Assembly (NCBI RefSeq): GCF_017161565.1
Contig: NZ_CP066796.1
Span: 1,302,001-1,366,000 of the forward strand
Source of the DNA: Erwinia amylovora
Lineage (GTDB): Bacteria > Pseudomonadota > Gammaproteobacteria > Enterobacterales > Enterobacteriaceae
Reading direction: 5' to 3'
Length of the DNA stretch: 64,000 nt
Shown: one piece after another, positions 26,299 through 36,259 of the stretch
Layout of the letters: each line of letters begins with the position of its first letter
Numbering within the stretch: the first letter of the stretch is position 1
The notes under the pieces: generated by a model
Told to the model about the DNA's origin: nothing
What the model saw: only the letters and a program-made list of their open reading frames with translations
Databases searched by the model: none
Made by a program: the position numbers and the translations under genes

Positions 26299-26387
26299 AG
26301 GGGGATTCTCCTGTACCGGGGGCTATCCTCTGGCGTTCAGAAAGTAAGTTAGCACAAATCGTTGCAGGAAGGGGCCGCTGTGGTAAG

Positions 26388-26416
26388 ACGGGCCTGTCGT
26401 TTGCAGCAAGGCCCGT
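26388..26416 (-). terminator. Hairpin after hutU
   Basis: ACGGGCCT pairs with AGGCCCGT over a 13-nt loop, a few bases beyond the hutU stop in the leftward direction. It has no long T-run, so it is a probable terminator only. Confidence 0.5.
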
Positions 26417-26422
26417 AAAGCA

Positions 26423-28108
26423 TTATGGCATCATTGGCAGATTAAGCTGGTGTTCCCGGGCGCAGGCTTTGGCCAGCTCGTAGCCTGCATCGGCGTGGCG
26501 CATCACGCCGGTGGCCGGGTCGTTCCATAATACGCGCCCGATGCGCCGATCGGCTTCCTTGCTACCGTCACAGACAATCACCACGCCAGAGTGCTGTGAG
26601 AAGCCCATACCAACGCCGCCGCCATGATGCAGACTGACCCAGGTCGCTCCGCCAGCGGTATTCAACAGGGCGTTCAGCAGCGGCCAGTCGGAAACGGCAT
26701 CGGAACCATCCTTCATCGCTTCGGTTTCACGGTTGGGTGAGGCCACCGATCCACAGTCAAGATGGTCACGGCCGATCACCACCGGCGCTTTCAGCTCGCC
26801 GTTGCGTACCATCTCGTTGAAGGCCAGACCGGCAAGATGGCGCTCACCCAGCCCCAGCCAGCAGATACGCGCCGGTAACCCCTGAAAGGCGATGCGCTGC
26901 TGGGCCATATCCAGCCAGCGGTGCAGGTTGTGGTGCTGCGGGAACAGTTCTTTCAGTTTGGCATCGGTTTTATAAATATCCTCCGGGTCACCGGAAAGCG
27001 CCACCCAGCGGAACGGGCCTTTGCCTTCACAAAACAGCGGTCGAATGTAGGCGGGGACAAAGCCGGGAAAATCAAAGGCGTTTTCCACCCCTTCGTCCAG
27101 CGCCACCTGGCGGATATTGTTGCCGTAGTCGACGGTAGGAATGCCCATATGGCAGAAATCGAGCATCGCCCGTACGTGAACCGCCATCGAGGCGCGAGCG
27201 GCCTTTTCCACCGTTTTGGCATTGGTTTTACGCTCGGATTCCCAGCGGGCCAAATCCCAACCGGCGGGCAGATAGCCGTTAATCGGGTCGTGCGCGGAGG
27301 TTTGATCGGTCACCATATCCGGCCTCATTCCTCCGCTTTTGGCGCGCAGTACCAGTTCAGGCAGGATCTCAGCGGCATTGCCCAGCAGACCAACCGAAAT
27401 CGCCCGCTTTTCATCGTTGGCTTTAGCTATCAGCGCCAGCGCCTCATCAATCGAGAACGCCTTATGATCCAGATAGCGGGTACGCAGACGGAAATCAATA
27501 CGTGATTCCTGGCATTCAATCGCCAGCACCGAGGCGCCTGCCAGCACCCCCGCCAGCGGCTGTGCGCCGCCCATGCCGCCCAGCCCGGCGGTCAGGATCC
27601 AGCGCCCCGCGAGGTTGCCGTTAAAATGCTGTCGGCCCGCTTCAGCAAAGGTTTCAAAGGTGCCCTGGACGATGCCCTGTGCGCCAATATAGATCCATGA
27701 ACCGGCGGTCATCTGGCCGTACATCATCAGCCCCGCTTTATCCAGCTGGTGGAAGTGATCCCAGTTCGCCCAGTGCGGTACCAGGTTGGAGTTGGCAATC
27801 AGCACGCGCGGCGCATCCGCATGCGTGCGGAACACCCCGACCGGTTTACCGGACTGCACCAGCAGGGTTTCTTCCGGCCGAAGCGCCTCTAGCGCACGCA
27901 GGATCTGTTCAAAGCACTGCCAGTTACGCGCCGCTTTACCGATGCCGCCATAGACCACAAGGTCTTCAGGCCGCTCGGCAACATCCGGGTCAAGGTTATT
28001 CTGGATCATGCGCCAGGCCGCTTCTATCAGCCAGTTGGCACAGTGCAGCTGACTGCCGTGTGGGGCGCGAACGGGACGGGCAATGGCGTTGCTCAACGAT
28101 TCAGTCAT
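26423..28108 (-). CDS. hutU: Urocanate hydratase
   Basis: A 561-residue NAD+-dependent enzyme that converts urocanate to imidazolonepropionate, the second step of histidine breakdown. The family length and signatures are present: [37 protein letters not shown] (the NAD-binding part) and [15 protein letters not shown]. It is encoded 17 bp after hutH and on the same strand, forming a hutHU unit under HutC control. Confidence 0.97.
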   Translation of the reverse strand: MTESLSNAIARPVRAPHGSQLHCANWLIEAAWRMIQNNLDPDVAERPEDLVVYGGIGKAARNWQCFEQILRALEALRPEETLLVQSGKPVGVFRTHADAPRVLIANSNLVPHWANWDHFHQLDKAGLMMYGQMTAGSWIYIGAQGIVQGTFETFAEAGRQHFNGNLAGRWILTAGLGGMGGAQPLAGVLAGASVLAIECQESRIDFRLRTRYLDHKAFSIDEALALIAKANDEKRAISVGLLGNAAEILPELVLRAKSGGMRPDMVTDQTSAHDPINGYLPAGWDLARWESERKTNAKTVEKAARASMAVHVRAMLDFCHMGIPTVDYGNNIRQVALDEGVENAFDFPGFVPAYIRPLFCEGKGPFRWVALSGDPEDIYKTDAKLKELFPQHHNLHRWLDMAQQRIAFQGLPARICWLGLGERHLAGLAFNEMVRNGELKAPVVIGRDHLDCGSVASPNRETEAMKDGSDAVSDWPLLNALLNTAGGATWVSLHHGGGVGMGFSQHSGVVIVCDGSKEADRRIGRVLWNDPATGVMRHADAGYELAKACAREHQLNLPMMP

Positions 28109-28125
28109 GGTTTACTCCCTTTAAA

Positions 28126-29676
28126 TCAGAATGTAAGAGCGCGTGTTGGTTGCAGGGCGGCGACGGCATCCGGCCAGCAGTCGCCGCTGGCCCACTGGCG
28201 CATCTGTTCGATATCCGGTGCCATCAGGCGATCCTTTTCCAGAAATGCCACACGCTCACGCAGGGTCATCATCACCTGCTCCAGCTGCGGCGAACTGGTG
28301 AGCGGAAGATGAAAATCAATGCCTTGTGCGGCGGCCATCGCCTCAATGCCCACCACCGCGGCGCTGTTGAAGCACATAGCGCCGAGGCGACGAGCGGCAT
28401 AAGTCGCCATCGATACGTGGTCCTCCTGGTTGGCGGAGGTCGGCAGGCTGTCAACGCTGCCCGGATGGGCGAGAGATTTGTTTTCTGACGCCAGCGCGGC
28501 GGCGGTAACCTGGGCGATCATAAAGCCGGAGTTGACCCCGCCGTCATTGACCAGGAACGGCGGCAGGCCGGAGAGGCTGCTGTCCAGCAGCAGCGCCATG
28601 CGGCGTTCTGAAATCGCCCCGATTTCCGCCACCGCCAGCGCGATAATATCGGCGGCAAACGCCACCGGCTCGGCGTGGAAGTTACCGCCGGAGATCACTT
28701 CTCCGCTGTCGGGGAACACCAGCGGGTTATCGGAGGCGGCATTGGCTTCAATTTGTAATACGCGCGCCGCGTGGTTGAGGTTATCCAGGCAGGCACCCAT
28801 CACCTGGGGTACGCAGCGAATGGAGTAGGGGTCCTGAACTCGCCCGCAGTTCGCGTGGGAAGCCAGAATATGGCTACCTTCGAGCAGGGCTGCAACCGCC
28901 GCCGCCACGGCGATTTGCCCCGGCTGACCGCGTGCCATATGAATACGGCTGTCGAATGGCTTCACCGAGCCTTTGATCGCCTCCAGCGACAGTGCGCCTG
29001 CCACCAGTGCAGCGGCGAAAACGTTCTCACCTTCAAACAGGCCGCGCAGTGCCAGCGCCGTAGATACCTGAGTACCGTTCAGCAATGCCAGCCCCTCTTT
29101 CGGGCCGAGGACAAAGGGATGCAGGCCAGCGAGGGCTAAACCCTGCCTGGCAGGCAGCAGTTTACCCGCCACCCGCACTTCACCTTCGCCCAGCAGCATC
29201 AGAGACAGATGCGCCAGCGGTGCCAAATCCCCTGAAGCACCGACCGAGCCTTTCTCCGGGATACATGGCATAACCCCGGCGTTGAACAGTGCGATCAGCG
29301 CATCAACCAGTTCGATGCGGATGCCGGAGTGGCCGCGCGCCAGGCTAATCACTTTAGTCGCCACGATCAGTCGCACTACGTCATCCGGCAGTAAGTCGCC
29401 CAGACCAACGCTGTGCGACAGCACCAGGTTACGTTGCAGTTCAGCCAGGCGTCCGGCGGGAATGGTGGTTTGCGCCAGTTTGCCAAAACCGGTGTTAATC
29501 CCGTAGGTGACTTTGCCCGAGCTGACGATGTCATTCACCGTGTCGTGCGCCTGCTGAATACGGGTGCGCGAGGCGGCGTCCAGCGCCAGGTTAACCCCGC
29601 CGCGATAGATGGCTTTGAGGATGGCAAGGTCCACCTTGCCGGGCTTAAGCAGGCAGTGATGCAGGGGTGCTGGCAT
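28126..29676 (-). CDS. hutH: Histidine ammonia-lyase
   Basis: A 516-residue enzyme that removes ammonia from L-histidine to give urocanate. The Ala147-Ser148-Gly149 triad in [15 protein letters not shown] forms the MIO electrophile by self-cyclisation. Other signatures include [11 protein letters not shown] and [14 protein letters not shown]. Its promoter region (29685-29765) holds two HutC-like operators and separates it from hutC, which points the other way. Confidence 0.97.
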   Translation of the reverse strand: MPAPLHHCLLKPGKVDLAILKAIYRGGVNLALDAASRTRIQQAHDTVNDIVSSGKVTYGINTGFGKLAQTTIPAGRLAELQRNLVLSHSVGLGDLLPDDVVRLIVATKVISLARGHSGIRIELVDALIALFNAGVMPCIPEKGSVGASGDLAPLAHLSLMLLGEGEVRVAGKLLPARQGLALAGLHPFVLGPKEGLALLNGTQVSTALALRGLFEGENVFAAALVAGALSLEAIKGSVKPFDSRIHMARGQPGQIAVAAAVAALLEGSHILASHANCGRVQDPYSIRCVPQVMGACLDNLNHAARVLQIEANAASDNPLVFPDSGEVISGGNFHAEPVAFAADIIALAVAEIGAISERRMALLLDSSLSGLPPFLVNDGGVNSGFMIAQVTAAALASENKSLAHPGSVDSLPTSANQEDHVSMATYAARRLGAMCFNSAAVVGIEAMAAAQGIDFHLPLTSSPQLEQVMMTLRERVAFLEKDRLMAPDIEQMRQWASGDCWPDAVAALQPTRALTF

Positions 29677-29684
29677 GTTTGCTC

Positions 29685-29696
29685 CTGTATAGACAA
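29685..29696. promoter_or_regulatory. HutC-like operator at hutH
   Basis: CTGTATAGACAA, 9 bp before the hutH start codon, resembles the TTGTnTAnACAA HutC consensus and would block hutHU transcription. Urocanate binding to HutC would relieve this. Confidence 0.6.
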
Positions 29697-29753
29697 TTGT
29701 GTTTGCAGGGTTTCTTATTTGAATGATCCTGAGTGAATCACATTTGTATATTC

Positions 29754-29765
29754 TTGTCTATACAA
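29754..29765. promoter_or_regulatory. HutC-like operator in the hutH-hutC intergenic region
   Basis: TTGTCTATACAA is the reverse complement of TTGTATAGACAA and is the best of the sites here. Its place between the divergent promoters suggests it controls both directions. Confidence 0.65.
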
Positions 29766-29888
29766 CTACCGAGGGTTGTGCCAGCTTTGTCACAAAACGG
29801 CGGCTACGAATGGGAGGGAGGTCGGGACATCCACCGTCTACAGGCTGCACCCGACGGGTTCGTCGTGCTACTTAAGGGGGTAACCCAC

Positions 29889-29900
29889 ATGTCTATACAT
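29889..29900. promoter_or_regulatory. HutC-like operator in the hutC leader
   Basis: ATGTCTATACAT lies 52 bp before the hutC start codon, which suggests autoregulation. Confidence 0.55.
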
Positions 29901-29951
29901 AGCGGATTTAAGCCAGTAAACTGCGGCTATTACGACAACAAGGAATTCGTT

Positions 29952-30707
29952 ATGGTTCGCCAGACCGCCATTTCTCAACTTTCAGCAGCGATGAGCGACC
30001 GACCTGCTCCGATTTATCAACGTGTCAAACAGGCCATCGTCAGCCAGATTAGCGAAGGGGTATGGCAGCCCAATCAACGCGTACCGTCAGAAAGCGAGCT
30101 GGTGAATGAGCTTGGCGTCAGCCGCATGACCATTAATCGTGCGCTTCGCGAACTGACCAGTGAAGGCTACCTGATGCGCATGCAGGGGGTAGGCACCTTT
30201 GTCGCGCAGATGAAGGGCTACACCGCAATGCTGGAAGTGCATAATATAGCCGAAGAAATAGCCGATCGCGGTCACCGTCACAGCTGTAAAATATTAACGC
30301 TGGGGGAAAGTCAAGCCAACCCGGAACAGGCAGCCATGCTGGGCTTAAGCAGCGGGCAACCGGTATTTCACTCGCTGATGGTGCATTTTGAAAACGAACT
30401 GCCGGTTCAGCTGGAAGACCGTCTCGTTAATCCGCTCATGGCACCCGATTACCTGCAACAGGATTACCACAATTTTACGCCCTATACCTATCTGATGCAG
30501 GTGGCACCGCTGACGGCAGGCGAACATATTGTTGAAGCCGTTCTGCCGGACGCCAGTCAGTGCCAGCATCTGGCAATCCGGGCGCAGGATCCCTGCCTGT
30601 TGATCCGTCGCCAGACCTGGAGCGACGGCAAAATTGTTACCTACGCCCGCCTGCTCTATCCCGGTTCACGCTATCAGCTGCTGGGGCGTTTTAAAGGCCA
30701 CGGCTGA
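29952..30707 (+). CDS. hutC: Histidine utilisation repressor (GntR/HutC family)
   Basis: A 251-residue GntR-family repressor. The N-terminal winged HTH is visible (RPAPIYQRVKQAIVSQI, then RVPSESELVNELGVSRMTIN), followed by a UTRA effector domain (FHSLMVHFENELPVQLEDRL). It represses hut genes until urocanate is present. The ATG at 29952 has AAGGA 8 nt upstream and yields the family N-terminus; the frame is open further upstream but that extension contains operators and is not coding-like. Its 3' end overlaps hutD, which comes the other way, by 42 bp. Confidence 0.95.
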   Translation: MVRQTAISQLSAAMSDRPAPIYQRVKQAIVSQISEGVWQPNQRVPSESELVNELGVSRMTINRALRELTSEGYLMRMQGVGTFVAQMKGYTAMLEVHNIAEEIADRGHRHSCKILTLGESQANPEQAAMLGLSSGQPVFHSLMVHFENELPVQLEDRLVNPLMAPDYLQQDYHNFTPYTYLMQVAPLTAGEHIVEAVLPDASQCQHLAIRAQDPCLLIRRQTWSDGKIVTYARLLYPGSRYQLLGRFKGHG

Positions 30708-31256
30708 TGTTGGCTGTGGCACGATCCTGGCCCATAGCAGCTGCGCATTCCCGGACTCAGGCACAAAGGTTTTAGCGCCAGATTGCCACCACGCCCCCTG
30801 ACCTGTTGACAGTCGGGTCTCCCCGTGCTGCCAGCATCCTGAAATAACATAGACCACGCCGCAGTGCGATGCCGCTGCAGTCAGACTTTGAGTGCTGATG
30901 CCCGACCGCGCGCAGAAGCGGTCGCGCCGCGTCATGATATTGAAATCACTGCTGCTGACAGCGGTAATACGCGCCGTGATAATCACTTCACCCGCAAAGG
31001 CAAAAGGCTGATTCAGCACCAATTTTTGACAGATCCGATCCTGGCGGTAAAGCGTTACCCCGCCGTTTAGCAGAGTAATAATGCGATCCACGCCCGGAAA
31101 TAGCGAAAAATCGCTATCGGCGGCGATGGTGGCAATACTGATACGCCAGTCAAAATCCTTCACGTCAGGGGGAAAACTGATGATTTCCCGCGTGTCACCG
31201 CCGCCGTTACGCCAGCGGCTGACCGGCAAAGTCCGGCTGTCATACCAATGGATCAT
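30666..31256 (-). CDS. hutD: HutD-family protein
   Basis: A 196-residue cupin-like protein with the HutD start (WYDSRTLPVSRWRNGGGDTR) and FDWRISIATIAADSDFSLFP. HutD is widespread in hut clusters; in Pseudomonas it is thought to limit over-induction of the pathway by sensing an intermediate, but the chemistry is unclear. The ATG overlaps the hutF stop by 4 nt, so the two are coupled. The C-terminal 42 bp overlap hutC on the opposite strand. Confidence 0.9.
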   Translation of the reverse strand: MIHWYDSRTLPVSRWRNGGGDTREIISFPPDVKDFDWRISIATIAADSDFSLFPGVDRIITLLNGGVTLYRQDRICQKLVLNQPFAFAGEVIITARITAVSSSDFNIMTRRDRFCARSGISTQSLTAAASHCGVVYVISGCWQHGETRLSTGQGAWWQSGAKTFVPESGNAQLLWARIVPQPTSAVAFKTPQQLIA

Positions 31257-32608
31257 TGCAGCGCCTGCAATGCGTTGCGCAGGTCGGCGTCAATCTGCGC
31301 CTGGCCTGCATGCTGTCCGGCGCTGATACGCTGTTGCCCGGCGACAAACACATCCTGAATCTGCGCGCGATTGCCGGCGAACAGCCAGCGGTTGAGCAGG
31401 GCGCCGTCGGCGGTGCTGGCGAGCAGGGCGTCGTTGTTCAATACCAGCCAGTCGGCACGATAGCCGGGTTGCAGGCTACCGATCCTGACTCCGCACGCTT
31501 CAGCGCCCCCGGCCAGCGCCTGTTTGAACAGGACATCGCCGACCGCAGACTGCTGTAATGTGACAATGCGGTTACGGCGGCGGTCGCGCAGGCGTTGCGC
31601 ATATTCCAGCCAGCGTAACTCCTCCACCACGTCCAGCGACACGTTACTGTCGGATCCAATGCCCCAGCGTCCACCCAGAGCAATATAATCACCGGCGGGG
31701 AAAATACCGTCGCCGAGATTGGCTTCGGTGGTCGGACACAGGCCGACAACGGCCCGGCTGGCGGCCAGACGGCTGATTTCCTGCTGGCTAAGGTGGGTTG
31801 CGTGGATCAGGCACCAGCGCGCATCCACCGTGAAGCGGTCGAGCAGCCAGCTGACGGGGCGTTCGCCGCTCCATGCGATGCAGTCGCTGACCTCTTTTTC
31901 CTGTTCGGCGATGTGAATATGCACCGGCAGATGTTGAGGGCTGCTTGCCAGCACCTCATGTATTTGCTGTTCATCGACCGCGCGCAGTGAATGAAAACAC
32001 AGCCCCTGATTGTGTAGCGGCCTGGCCTTAATCATCTGTTGCAGCCGCAGCTGCTGCGCCAGATAACCTTGCGCATCCTGGATAAAGCGTTTCTGTCCCG
32101 CCCGGGCGGGCTGGCTGCCGAAACCGGCATAGCTATACAAAACCGGCAGCAGCGTCTGGCCGATGCCGCTGCGTTCGGCGGCGCTTATCAGCTGCTGCAG
32201 CATCGCATCATCGGGATAAGGTTGCCCGTCGGGCTGGTGGTGCAGATAGTGGAATTCCGCCACCTGGGTATAACCGCCTTTCAGCATATCGACGTACAGA
32301 TGAGCGGCGATAGCCCCGACCTGCTGCGGGGTCAGGCGCTGTACCATGCGGTACATCAGTTCACGCCAGCTCCAGAAACTGTCCTGAGGATTGCCGGCCA
32401 CTTCGGCCAGCCCGGCCATTGCGCGCTGGAAGGCATGGCAGTGCAGGTTTGCCATCGCCGGCAGCACGCAGCCATTAAGACGCTGTGCGCCCTGTGGCTG
32501 ACAGTTGGCGCGGGTCGTCCTGATGAAACCCTGGTCATCGACGTCGATCAGGACATTATGTTGCCAGCCATCGGCCATCAGTGCGCGTGGCGCAAAAAAG
32601 CGAGTCAT
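31253..32608 (-). CDS. hutF: Formimidoylglutamate deiminase
   Basis: A 451-residue amidohydrolase-superfamily enzyme that converts N-formimidoyl-L-glutamate to N-formyl-L-glutamate plus ammonia. Metal ligands appear in MANLHCHAFQRAMAG (His-x-His), IHIAEQEKEV and CLIHATHL, and a conserved Asp in GIGSDSNVSLD. Its presence with hutG defines the two-step formylglutamate route, as in Pseudomonas, not the single-step HutG hydrolase route of Klebsiella. It is divergent from hutI over a HutC-like site. Confidence 0.95.
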   Translation of the reverse strand: MTRFFAPRALMADGWQHNVLIDVDDQGFIRTTRANCQPQGAQRLNGCVLPAMANLHCHAFQRAMAGLAEVAGNPQDSFWSWRELMYRMVQRLTPQQVGAIAAHLYVDMLKGGYTQVAEFHYLHHQPDGQPYPDDAMLQQLISAAERSGIGQTLLPVLYSYAGFGSQPARAGQKRFIQDAQGYLAQQLRLQQMIKARPLHNQGLCFHSLRAVDEQQIHEVLASSPQHLPVHIHIAEQEKEVSDCIAWSGERPVSWLLDRFTVDARWCLIHATHLSQQEISRLAASRAVVGLCPTTEANLGDGIFPAGDYIALGGRWGIGSDSNVSLDVVEELRWLEYAQRLRDRRRNRIVTLQQSAVGDVLFKQALAGGAEACGVRIGSLQPGYRADWLVLNNDALLASTADGALLNRWLFAGNRAQIQDVFVAGQQRISAGQHAGQAQIDADLRNALQALQ

Positions 32609-32630
32609 GGTTGCTTCCTGTGCAATGAGG

Positions 32631-32642
32631 TTGTATATACAT
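32631..32642. promoter_or_regulatory. HutC-like operator between hutF and hutI
   Basis: TTGTATATACAT, followed by further TATACAT repeats to 32650, lies between the divergent hutF and hutI start codons and would control both. Confidence 0.6.
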
Positions 32643-32689
32643 ATACATACTTATGAATCAACAGTAAAGTGCACAACGTGGGAGAACGG

Positions 32690-33907
32690 ATGAACCAGCA
32701 ACTTAGCTGTGAGCATTTATGGTTCGGGGCAGATATTGTCACCATGCAGGGCGGGCGCTACGGCATCATTGAGCAGGGTGCGATAGCGGTGAGCGGCGAA
32801 CAGATTGTCTGGGTAGGGCCTTACGCGCAGTCGGCGCATATTCAGGCGCGAAAGCGCACCGATTTTGGCGGGGGGATAGTGACGCCCGGGCTGGTGGACT
32901 GCCATACGCATCTGGTGTTTGGCGGCGACCGCAGTGATGAATTTGAACAGCGCCTTAACGGCGTCAGCTACAGCGAGATTGCCGCGCAGGGCGGGGGGAT
33001 CCTCGCCACGGTGCGCGCCACGCGCAGCGCCACGCAGAGCGAGCTGGTGGAGGGTGCCCGACAGCGCTTACATCATCTGCTGGCGGAGGGGGTGACTACC
33101 GTTGAGATCAAATCTGGCTACGGGCTGGAGGTTGCCAGCGAACTGCGCATGTTACAGGCCATCCGCCAACTGGCGCAGCAGGTTCCCGTGCAGATTCAGG
33201 CCACCTGTCTGGCCGCACATGCGATCCCGCCGGAGTACCAGCATGACCCGGAAGGATGGGTTGATGTGATTTGTGACCAGCTGCTGCCTCAGGTAGCGGC
33301 TGAAGGGCTGGCGGACGCGGTGGATGCCTTTTGCGAACATCTGGCTTTCTCGCCCGATCAGGTGCGGCGGGTGTTTAGCGCCGCCAGGGCGCTGGGTTTT
33401 GCCTTGAAACTGCATGCGGAGCAGCTCTCGTCCCTTGGCGGCTGTACGCTGGCGGCTGAATTTGACGCGCTGTCTGCCGATCATGTTGAGTACGCCACGC
33501 AAAGTGATGTCGCGGCGATGGCGCAGCATGGCACGGTGGCGGTGCTGCTGCCCGGCGCTTTCTATCTGCTGCGTGAAAAACAGCGCCCCCCGGTGGCGCT
33601 GTTTCGCCGTTATCAGGTGCCGATGGCGCTGGCCAGCGATGCCAATCCCGGCACGTCACCCGCGCTGTCGCTGCGTCTGATGATGAATATGGGCTGTACG
33701 TTGTTTGGCATGACGCCGGAAGAGGCGCTGGCCGGCGTGACCTTGCACGCCGCGCGGGCGCTGGGGTTGGCACAGCGCATCGGCTCGCTGGAAAGCGGTA
33801 AATTGGCCGATTTTGTCCACTGGCCGCTGACACGCCCGGCCGAACTGGTTTACTGGCTTGGCGGGCAGCTGCCCTGCCGGGCGATTTTCCGAGGAGAAGA
33901 ACGATGA
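32690..33907 (+). CDS. hutI: Imidazolonepropionase
   Basis: A 405-residue amidohydrolase that opens the imidazolone ring of imidazolonepropionate to give N-formimidoyl-L-glutamate, the third step of histidine degradation. Metal-binding motifs are [27 protein letters not shown] and [12 protein letters not shown]. The ATG has GGAG 5 nt upstream; an in-frame ATG at 32669 would add seven unlikely residues. It overlaps hutG by 4 nt. Confidence 0.97.
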   Translation: MNQQLSCEHLWFGADIVTMQGGRYGIIEQGAIAVSGEQIVWVGPYAQSAHIQARKRTDFGGGIVTPGLVDCHTHLVFGGDRSDEFEQRLNGVSYSEIAAQGGGILATVRATRSATQSELVEGARQRLHHLLAEGVTTVEIKSGYGLEVASELRMLQAIRQLAQQVPVQIQATCLAAHAIPPEYQHDPEGWVDVICDQLLPQVAAEGLADAVDAFCEHLAFSPDQVRRVFSAARALGFALKLHAEQLSSLGGCTLAAEFDALSADHVEYATQSDVAAMAQHGTVAVLLPGAFYLLREKQRPPVALFRRYQVPMALASDANPGTSPALSLRLMMNMGCTLFGMTPEEALAGVTLHAARALGLAQRIGSLESGKLADFVHWPLTRPAELVYWLGGQLPCRAIFRGEER

Positions 33908-34692
33908 ACGCTTATCAATTCCGTGCCGGAACGCTGCCGCTGCTACTCAGTATTCCGCATGCGGGTACCCGGCTCACGCCGGAGGTTGAAGCCGGGCTCA
34001 GTGATGAAGCGCAAAGTCTGCCGGATACCGACTGGTATATTCCCGCGCTGTACGATTTTGCCGGTGAGATGGGGGTAAGCGTGCTGTCAGCGAATTACTC
34101 GCGATTGGTCATTGACCTTAATCGCCCACCGGACAATCAGGCGCTGTATACCACCGCAACCACCGGACTCTATCCGGAAACGCTGTTTGACGGTACGCCA
34201 ACCTTTAAGCCGGGGATGACGCCGGGCCAGCCGCCGCGTAACGCCTGGTTACAGCAGATCTGGCAACCGTATCACGACAAAATTCAGCATGAGCTGGCGC
34301 AGATCAAACGGCGTTTTGGCTATGCGCTGCTGTTTGACGCCCACTCTATTGCCTCGCGGGTGCCGCGCCTGTTTAAGGGCAGGCTGCCGGATATCAATCT
34401 GGGTACCAATGACGGTGCCAGCTGTACACCCGCGCTGGCGCAGCGGCTGACGCAATGCTGTGAGGCGCAGTCAGGGTTCAGTTGGGTACTGAACGGGCGC
34501 TTTAAGGGAGGATATATTACCCGCGCCTACGGTAAGCCGGAGGAGAACCAGCATGCGTTACAGCTTGAGCTGGCGCAGTGTAATTATATGGATGAGTCCG
34601 CGCCTTTTGCCTGGCGTGCTGATAAAGCGCAGCGCGTGCAGCCGTTGCTTAAACAGTTGATCGAGACGATGTTGCAGCATCATAGCCGCTAA
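33904..34692 (+). CDS. hutG: N-formylglutamate deformylase
   Basis: A 262-residue enzyme that cleaves N-formyl-L-glutamate to glutamate and formate, the last step of this route. The family pattern is clear: [30 protein letters not shown] and [18 protein letters not shown]. It is translationally coupled to hutI (ATGA). With hutF it makes the pathway complete within this cluster, giving glutamate, formate and two ammonia per histidine. Confidence 0.95.
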   Translation: MNAYQFRAGTLPLLLSIPHAGTRLTPEVEAGLSDEAQSLPDTDWYIPALYDFAGEMGVSVLSANYSRLVIDLNRPPDNQALYTTATTGLYPETLFDGTPTFKPGMTPGQPPRNAWLQQIWQPYHDKIQHELAQIKRRFGYALLFDAHSIASRVPRLFKGRLPDINLGTNDGASCTPALAQRLTQCCEAQSGFSWVLNGRFKGGYITRAYGKPEENQHALQLELAQCNYMDESAPFAWRADKAQRVQPLLKQLIETMLQHHSR

Positions 34693-34705
34693 CCGTTGCG
34701 CACCA

Positions 34706-34723
34706 GGCGCGAGGTTTCGCGCC
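34706..34723. terminator. Hairpin between convergent hutG and nucleotidase genes
   Basis: GGCGCGA pairs with TCGCGCC over a GGTT loop, between two convergent stop codons. It may terminate both directions; T-runs are weak. Confidence 0.5.
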
Positions 34724-34739
34724 CCTCTTCACCAGCTGA

Positions 34740-35261
34740 TTACAGCAGCAGGGTTGCAATATCCTGCCAGTTTTCTGCCCGGCGGTAGCCGGTCACCTTG
34801 CGGTTATGCGGCGCGGAATAGAGAATGCCTTCGCCACCGAAGTTGGCAAAATTAATCGCATTATCATCGATCATATAGTCAGCTTTGATAATGCTTTTAT
34901 CGCCGCAGAAGACAATATTGCTATGTGGGATCGCCGGGAAGTGGGCGTTCAGCCAGCGGAATTTGGCATTAAACGAACTCGGCATCAGCATCGCCGCAGT
35001 GGTGATAAAAATCTCGTAATGCTCACTGAGCCTGGCGATAACCTGCTGGCTGTCGGCAATCACTGCCAGATCGTCAAAGAAGGTTGGATGATCTACCAAG
35101 GCAAACAGCTCGGCCAGCTGTTGTGGGGAGTCCCGGTGCAGGTCAAACAGGTTAAGTTCTTCCGCGCTGAGCTGCCGGGTAAAATGGTTGTTCCAGGTGG
35201 CTAAAATCTTGGGATGGAAGTCGGCAATGACTTCATCCATATCGATGGCAATACGTTTCAT
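34740..35261 (-). CDS. HAD-type 5'(3')-deoxyribonucleotidase-like protein
   Basis: A 173-residue HAD-superfamily protein of the NT5C type. Motif I is IDMDEVIADF, with the nucleophile and acid Asp near residues 7 and 9. Motif II is FITTAAM, and a later acidic block is MIDDNAINF. Relatives dephosphorylate nucleoside monophosphates. The ATG at 35261 has GGAG 5 nt upstream; a GTG six bases before it is less likely. Convergent with hutG. Substrate unproven. Confidence 0.82.
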   Translation of the reverse strand: MKRIAIDMDEVIADFHPKILATWNNHFTRQLSAEELNLFDLHRDSPQQLAELFALVDHPTFFDDLAVIADSQQVIARLSEHYEIFITTAAMLMPSSFNAKFRWLNAHFPAIPHSNIVFCGDKSIIKADYMIDDNAINFANFGGEGILYSAPHNRKVTGYRRAENWQDIATLLL

Positions 35262-35359
35262 AATCACTCCATGATAAACGGTGCAAAAGTGCCGCTATCA
35301 TAACAAATAAATGCTGAAAAACGGCAGCGCCGCCGTCATTTTGCCCACTCTGTCCGCCG

Positions 35360-35986
35360 CTAACGGGCATCCGGTCGCGTCAAATCGAATCTGTGTGCTT
35401 CACTGATGGTGTAGTAAGCGCTGGGTCCGCCTGCACGAAGAATGGGCTCCGCTTTCGCCGTCTGATAAATACCGTCTTCCAGCAGGGCTTCATCAATATG
35501 AATAAGCACCACTTCGCCCAGAACCAGCCAGCCCGGAATGGCCTCGCCGTCGGCGCTTTGCAGCTGGATGCACTGCGTAAGGCGGCACTCAAAATTCACC
35601 GGGCTTTCCGCCACCATGCTGACGCCGACCAGGCTGGCAGGTTCGGCGCCCAGTCCGGCAAAGGCAAATTCGTCCTCGCCGTGGGGCAGAGAAGCAGAGC
35701 TTTCATTCATCGGCACCGCCAGTGAGCGGGTGGCAAGGTTCCAGACAAACTCACCGGTTTCCACAATATTTTGCACGCTGTCTTTCCAGCCGCTGCTGGC
35801 AAAGCCAATAATCGGCGGATCGTAGTTGAAGCAGTTAAAAAAACTGTAAGGTGCCAGGTTACGCTGACCGCTGGCATTTTGTGAGCTGATCCAGCCGACA
35901 GGACGTGGGCCAATTATCGCGTTCAGCGGATTGTGCGGCAGGCCGTGACCCTGTTTCGGTTGATAAGAGTAACGTTGATGCGCCAT
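35360..35986 (-). CDS. Flavin reductase-family protein
   Basis: A 208-residue FMN-binding protein of the flavin reductase split-barrel family: NPLNAIIGPRPVGWISSQNA, LAPYSFFNCFNYDPPIIGFA and a conserved NFECRL-type strand. Such proteins reduce flavin for partner monooxygenases or act alone. Its start is just 13 bp downstream of the exporter scar described next, so in the present genome it may be read from the RiPP locus promoter. No partner oxygenase is nearby. Confidence 0.88.
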   Translation of the reverse strand: MAHQRYSYQPKQGHGLPHNPLNAIIGPRPVGWISSQNASGQRNLAPYSFFNCFNYDPPIIGFASSGWKDSVQNIVETGEFVWNLATRSLAVPMNESSASLPHGEDEFAFAGLGAEPASLVGVSMVAESPVNFECRLTQCIQLQSADGEAIPGWLVLGEVVLIHIDEALLEDGIYQTAKAEPILRAGGPSAYYTISEAHRFDLTRPDAR

Positions 35987-35998
35987 AAATCTTTCCTT

Positions 35999-36259
35999 TT
36001 AAGTGATGGTCTTAGCATAGATAATTTCCTGAACAACGGCATCAGCGTTATGTAATAAAATTTTTTCCTTCAGGTTATAAACCCTGTCGGCGACGGCGAT
36101 CATCTCTGGCCGATGAGCCATACAAGGAGAGCAAAAGCGAAAAAGACCAACGGTAAGGCTTGAGGGAATGTGAAGACGAGAAGGGCCTAACCACCCCTCA
36201 CGTTTGTGTTGCAAAGCCTCGACCCGAAAGACAGAGTTTTTATCCTTTTTGACGGGCAT
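35999..36259 (-). pseudogene. Deletion scar joining a HlyD-type adaptor start to an ABC exporter C-terminus
   Basis: The 86-codon frame is a chimera. Residues 1 to about 42 (KNSVFRVEALQHKREGWLGP, then SRLHIPSSLTVG) match the cytoplasmic start and first membrane entry of HlyD/CvaA-type adaptors. Residues about 49-80 (AHRPEMIAVADRVYNLKE, then LLHNADAVVQEII) match the end of a peptidase-containing or other bacteriocin-type ABC exporter (the H-loop side of its ATPase). The rest of both proteins is missing, a loss of several kilobases if the ancestral order was hlyD-abc. Its ATG lies inside the end of the aspartyl protease gene (20-bp overlap), showing that the exporter was once co-translated with it. 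The present peptide cannot export anything. Confidence 0.75.

Noticed and set aside
29724..29745. Possible CRP site near hutH (TCACA half-site)
   Set aside because: Only one half fits the TGTGA-N6-TCACA consensus, so it is not claimed.
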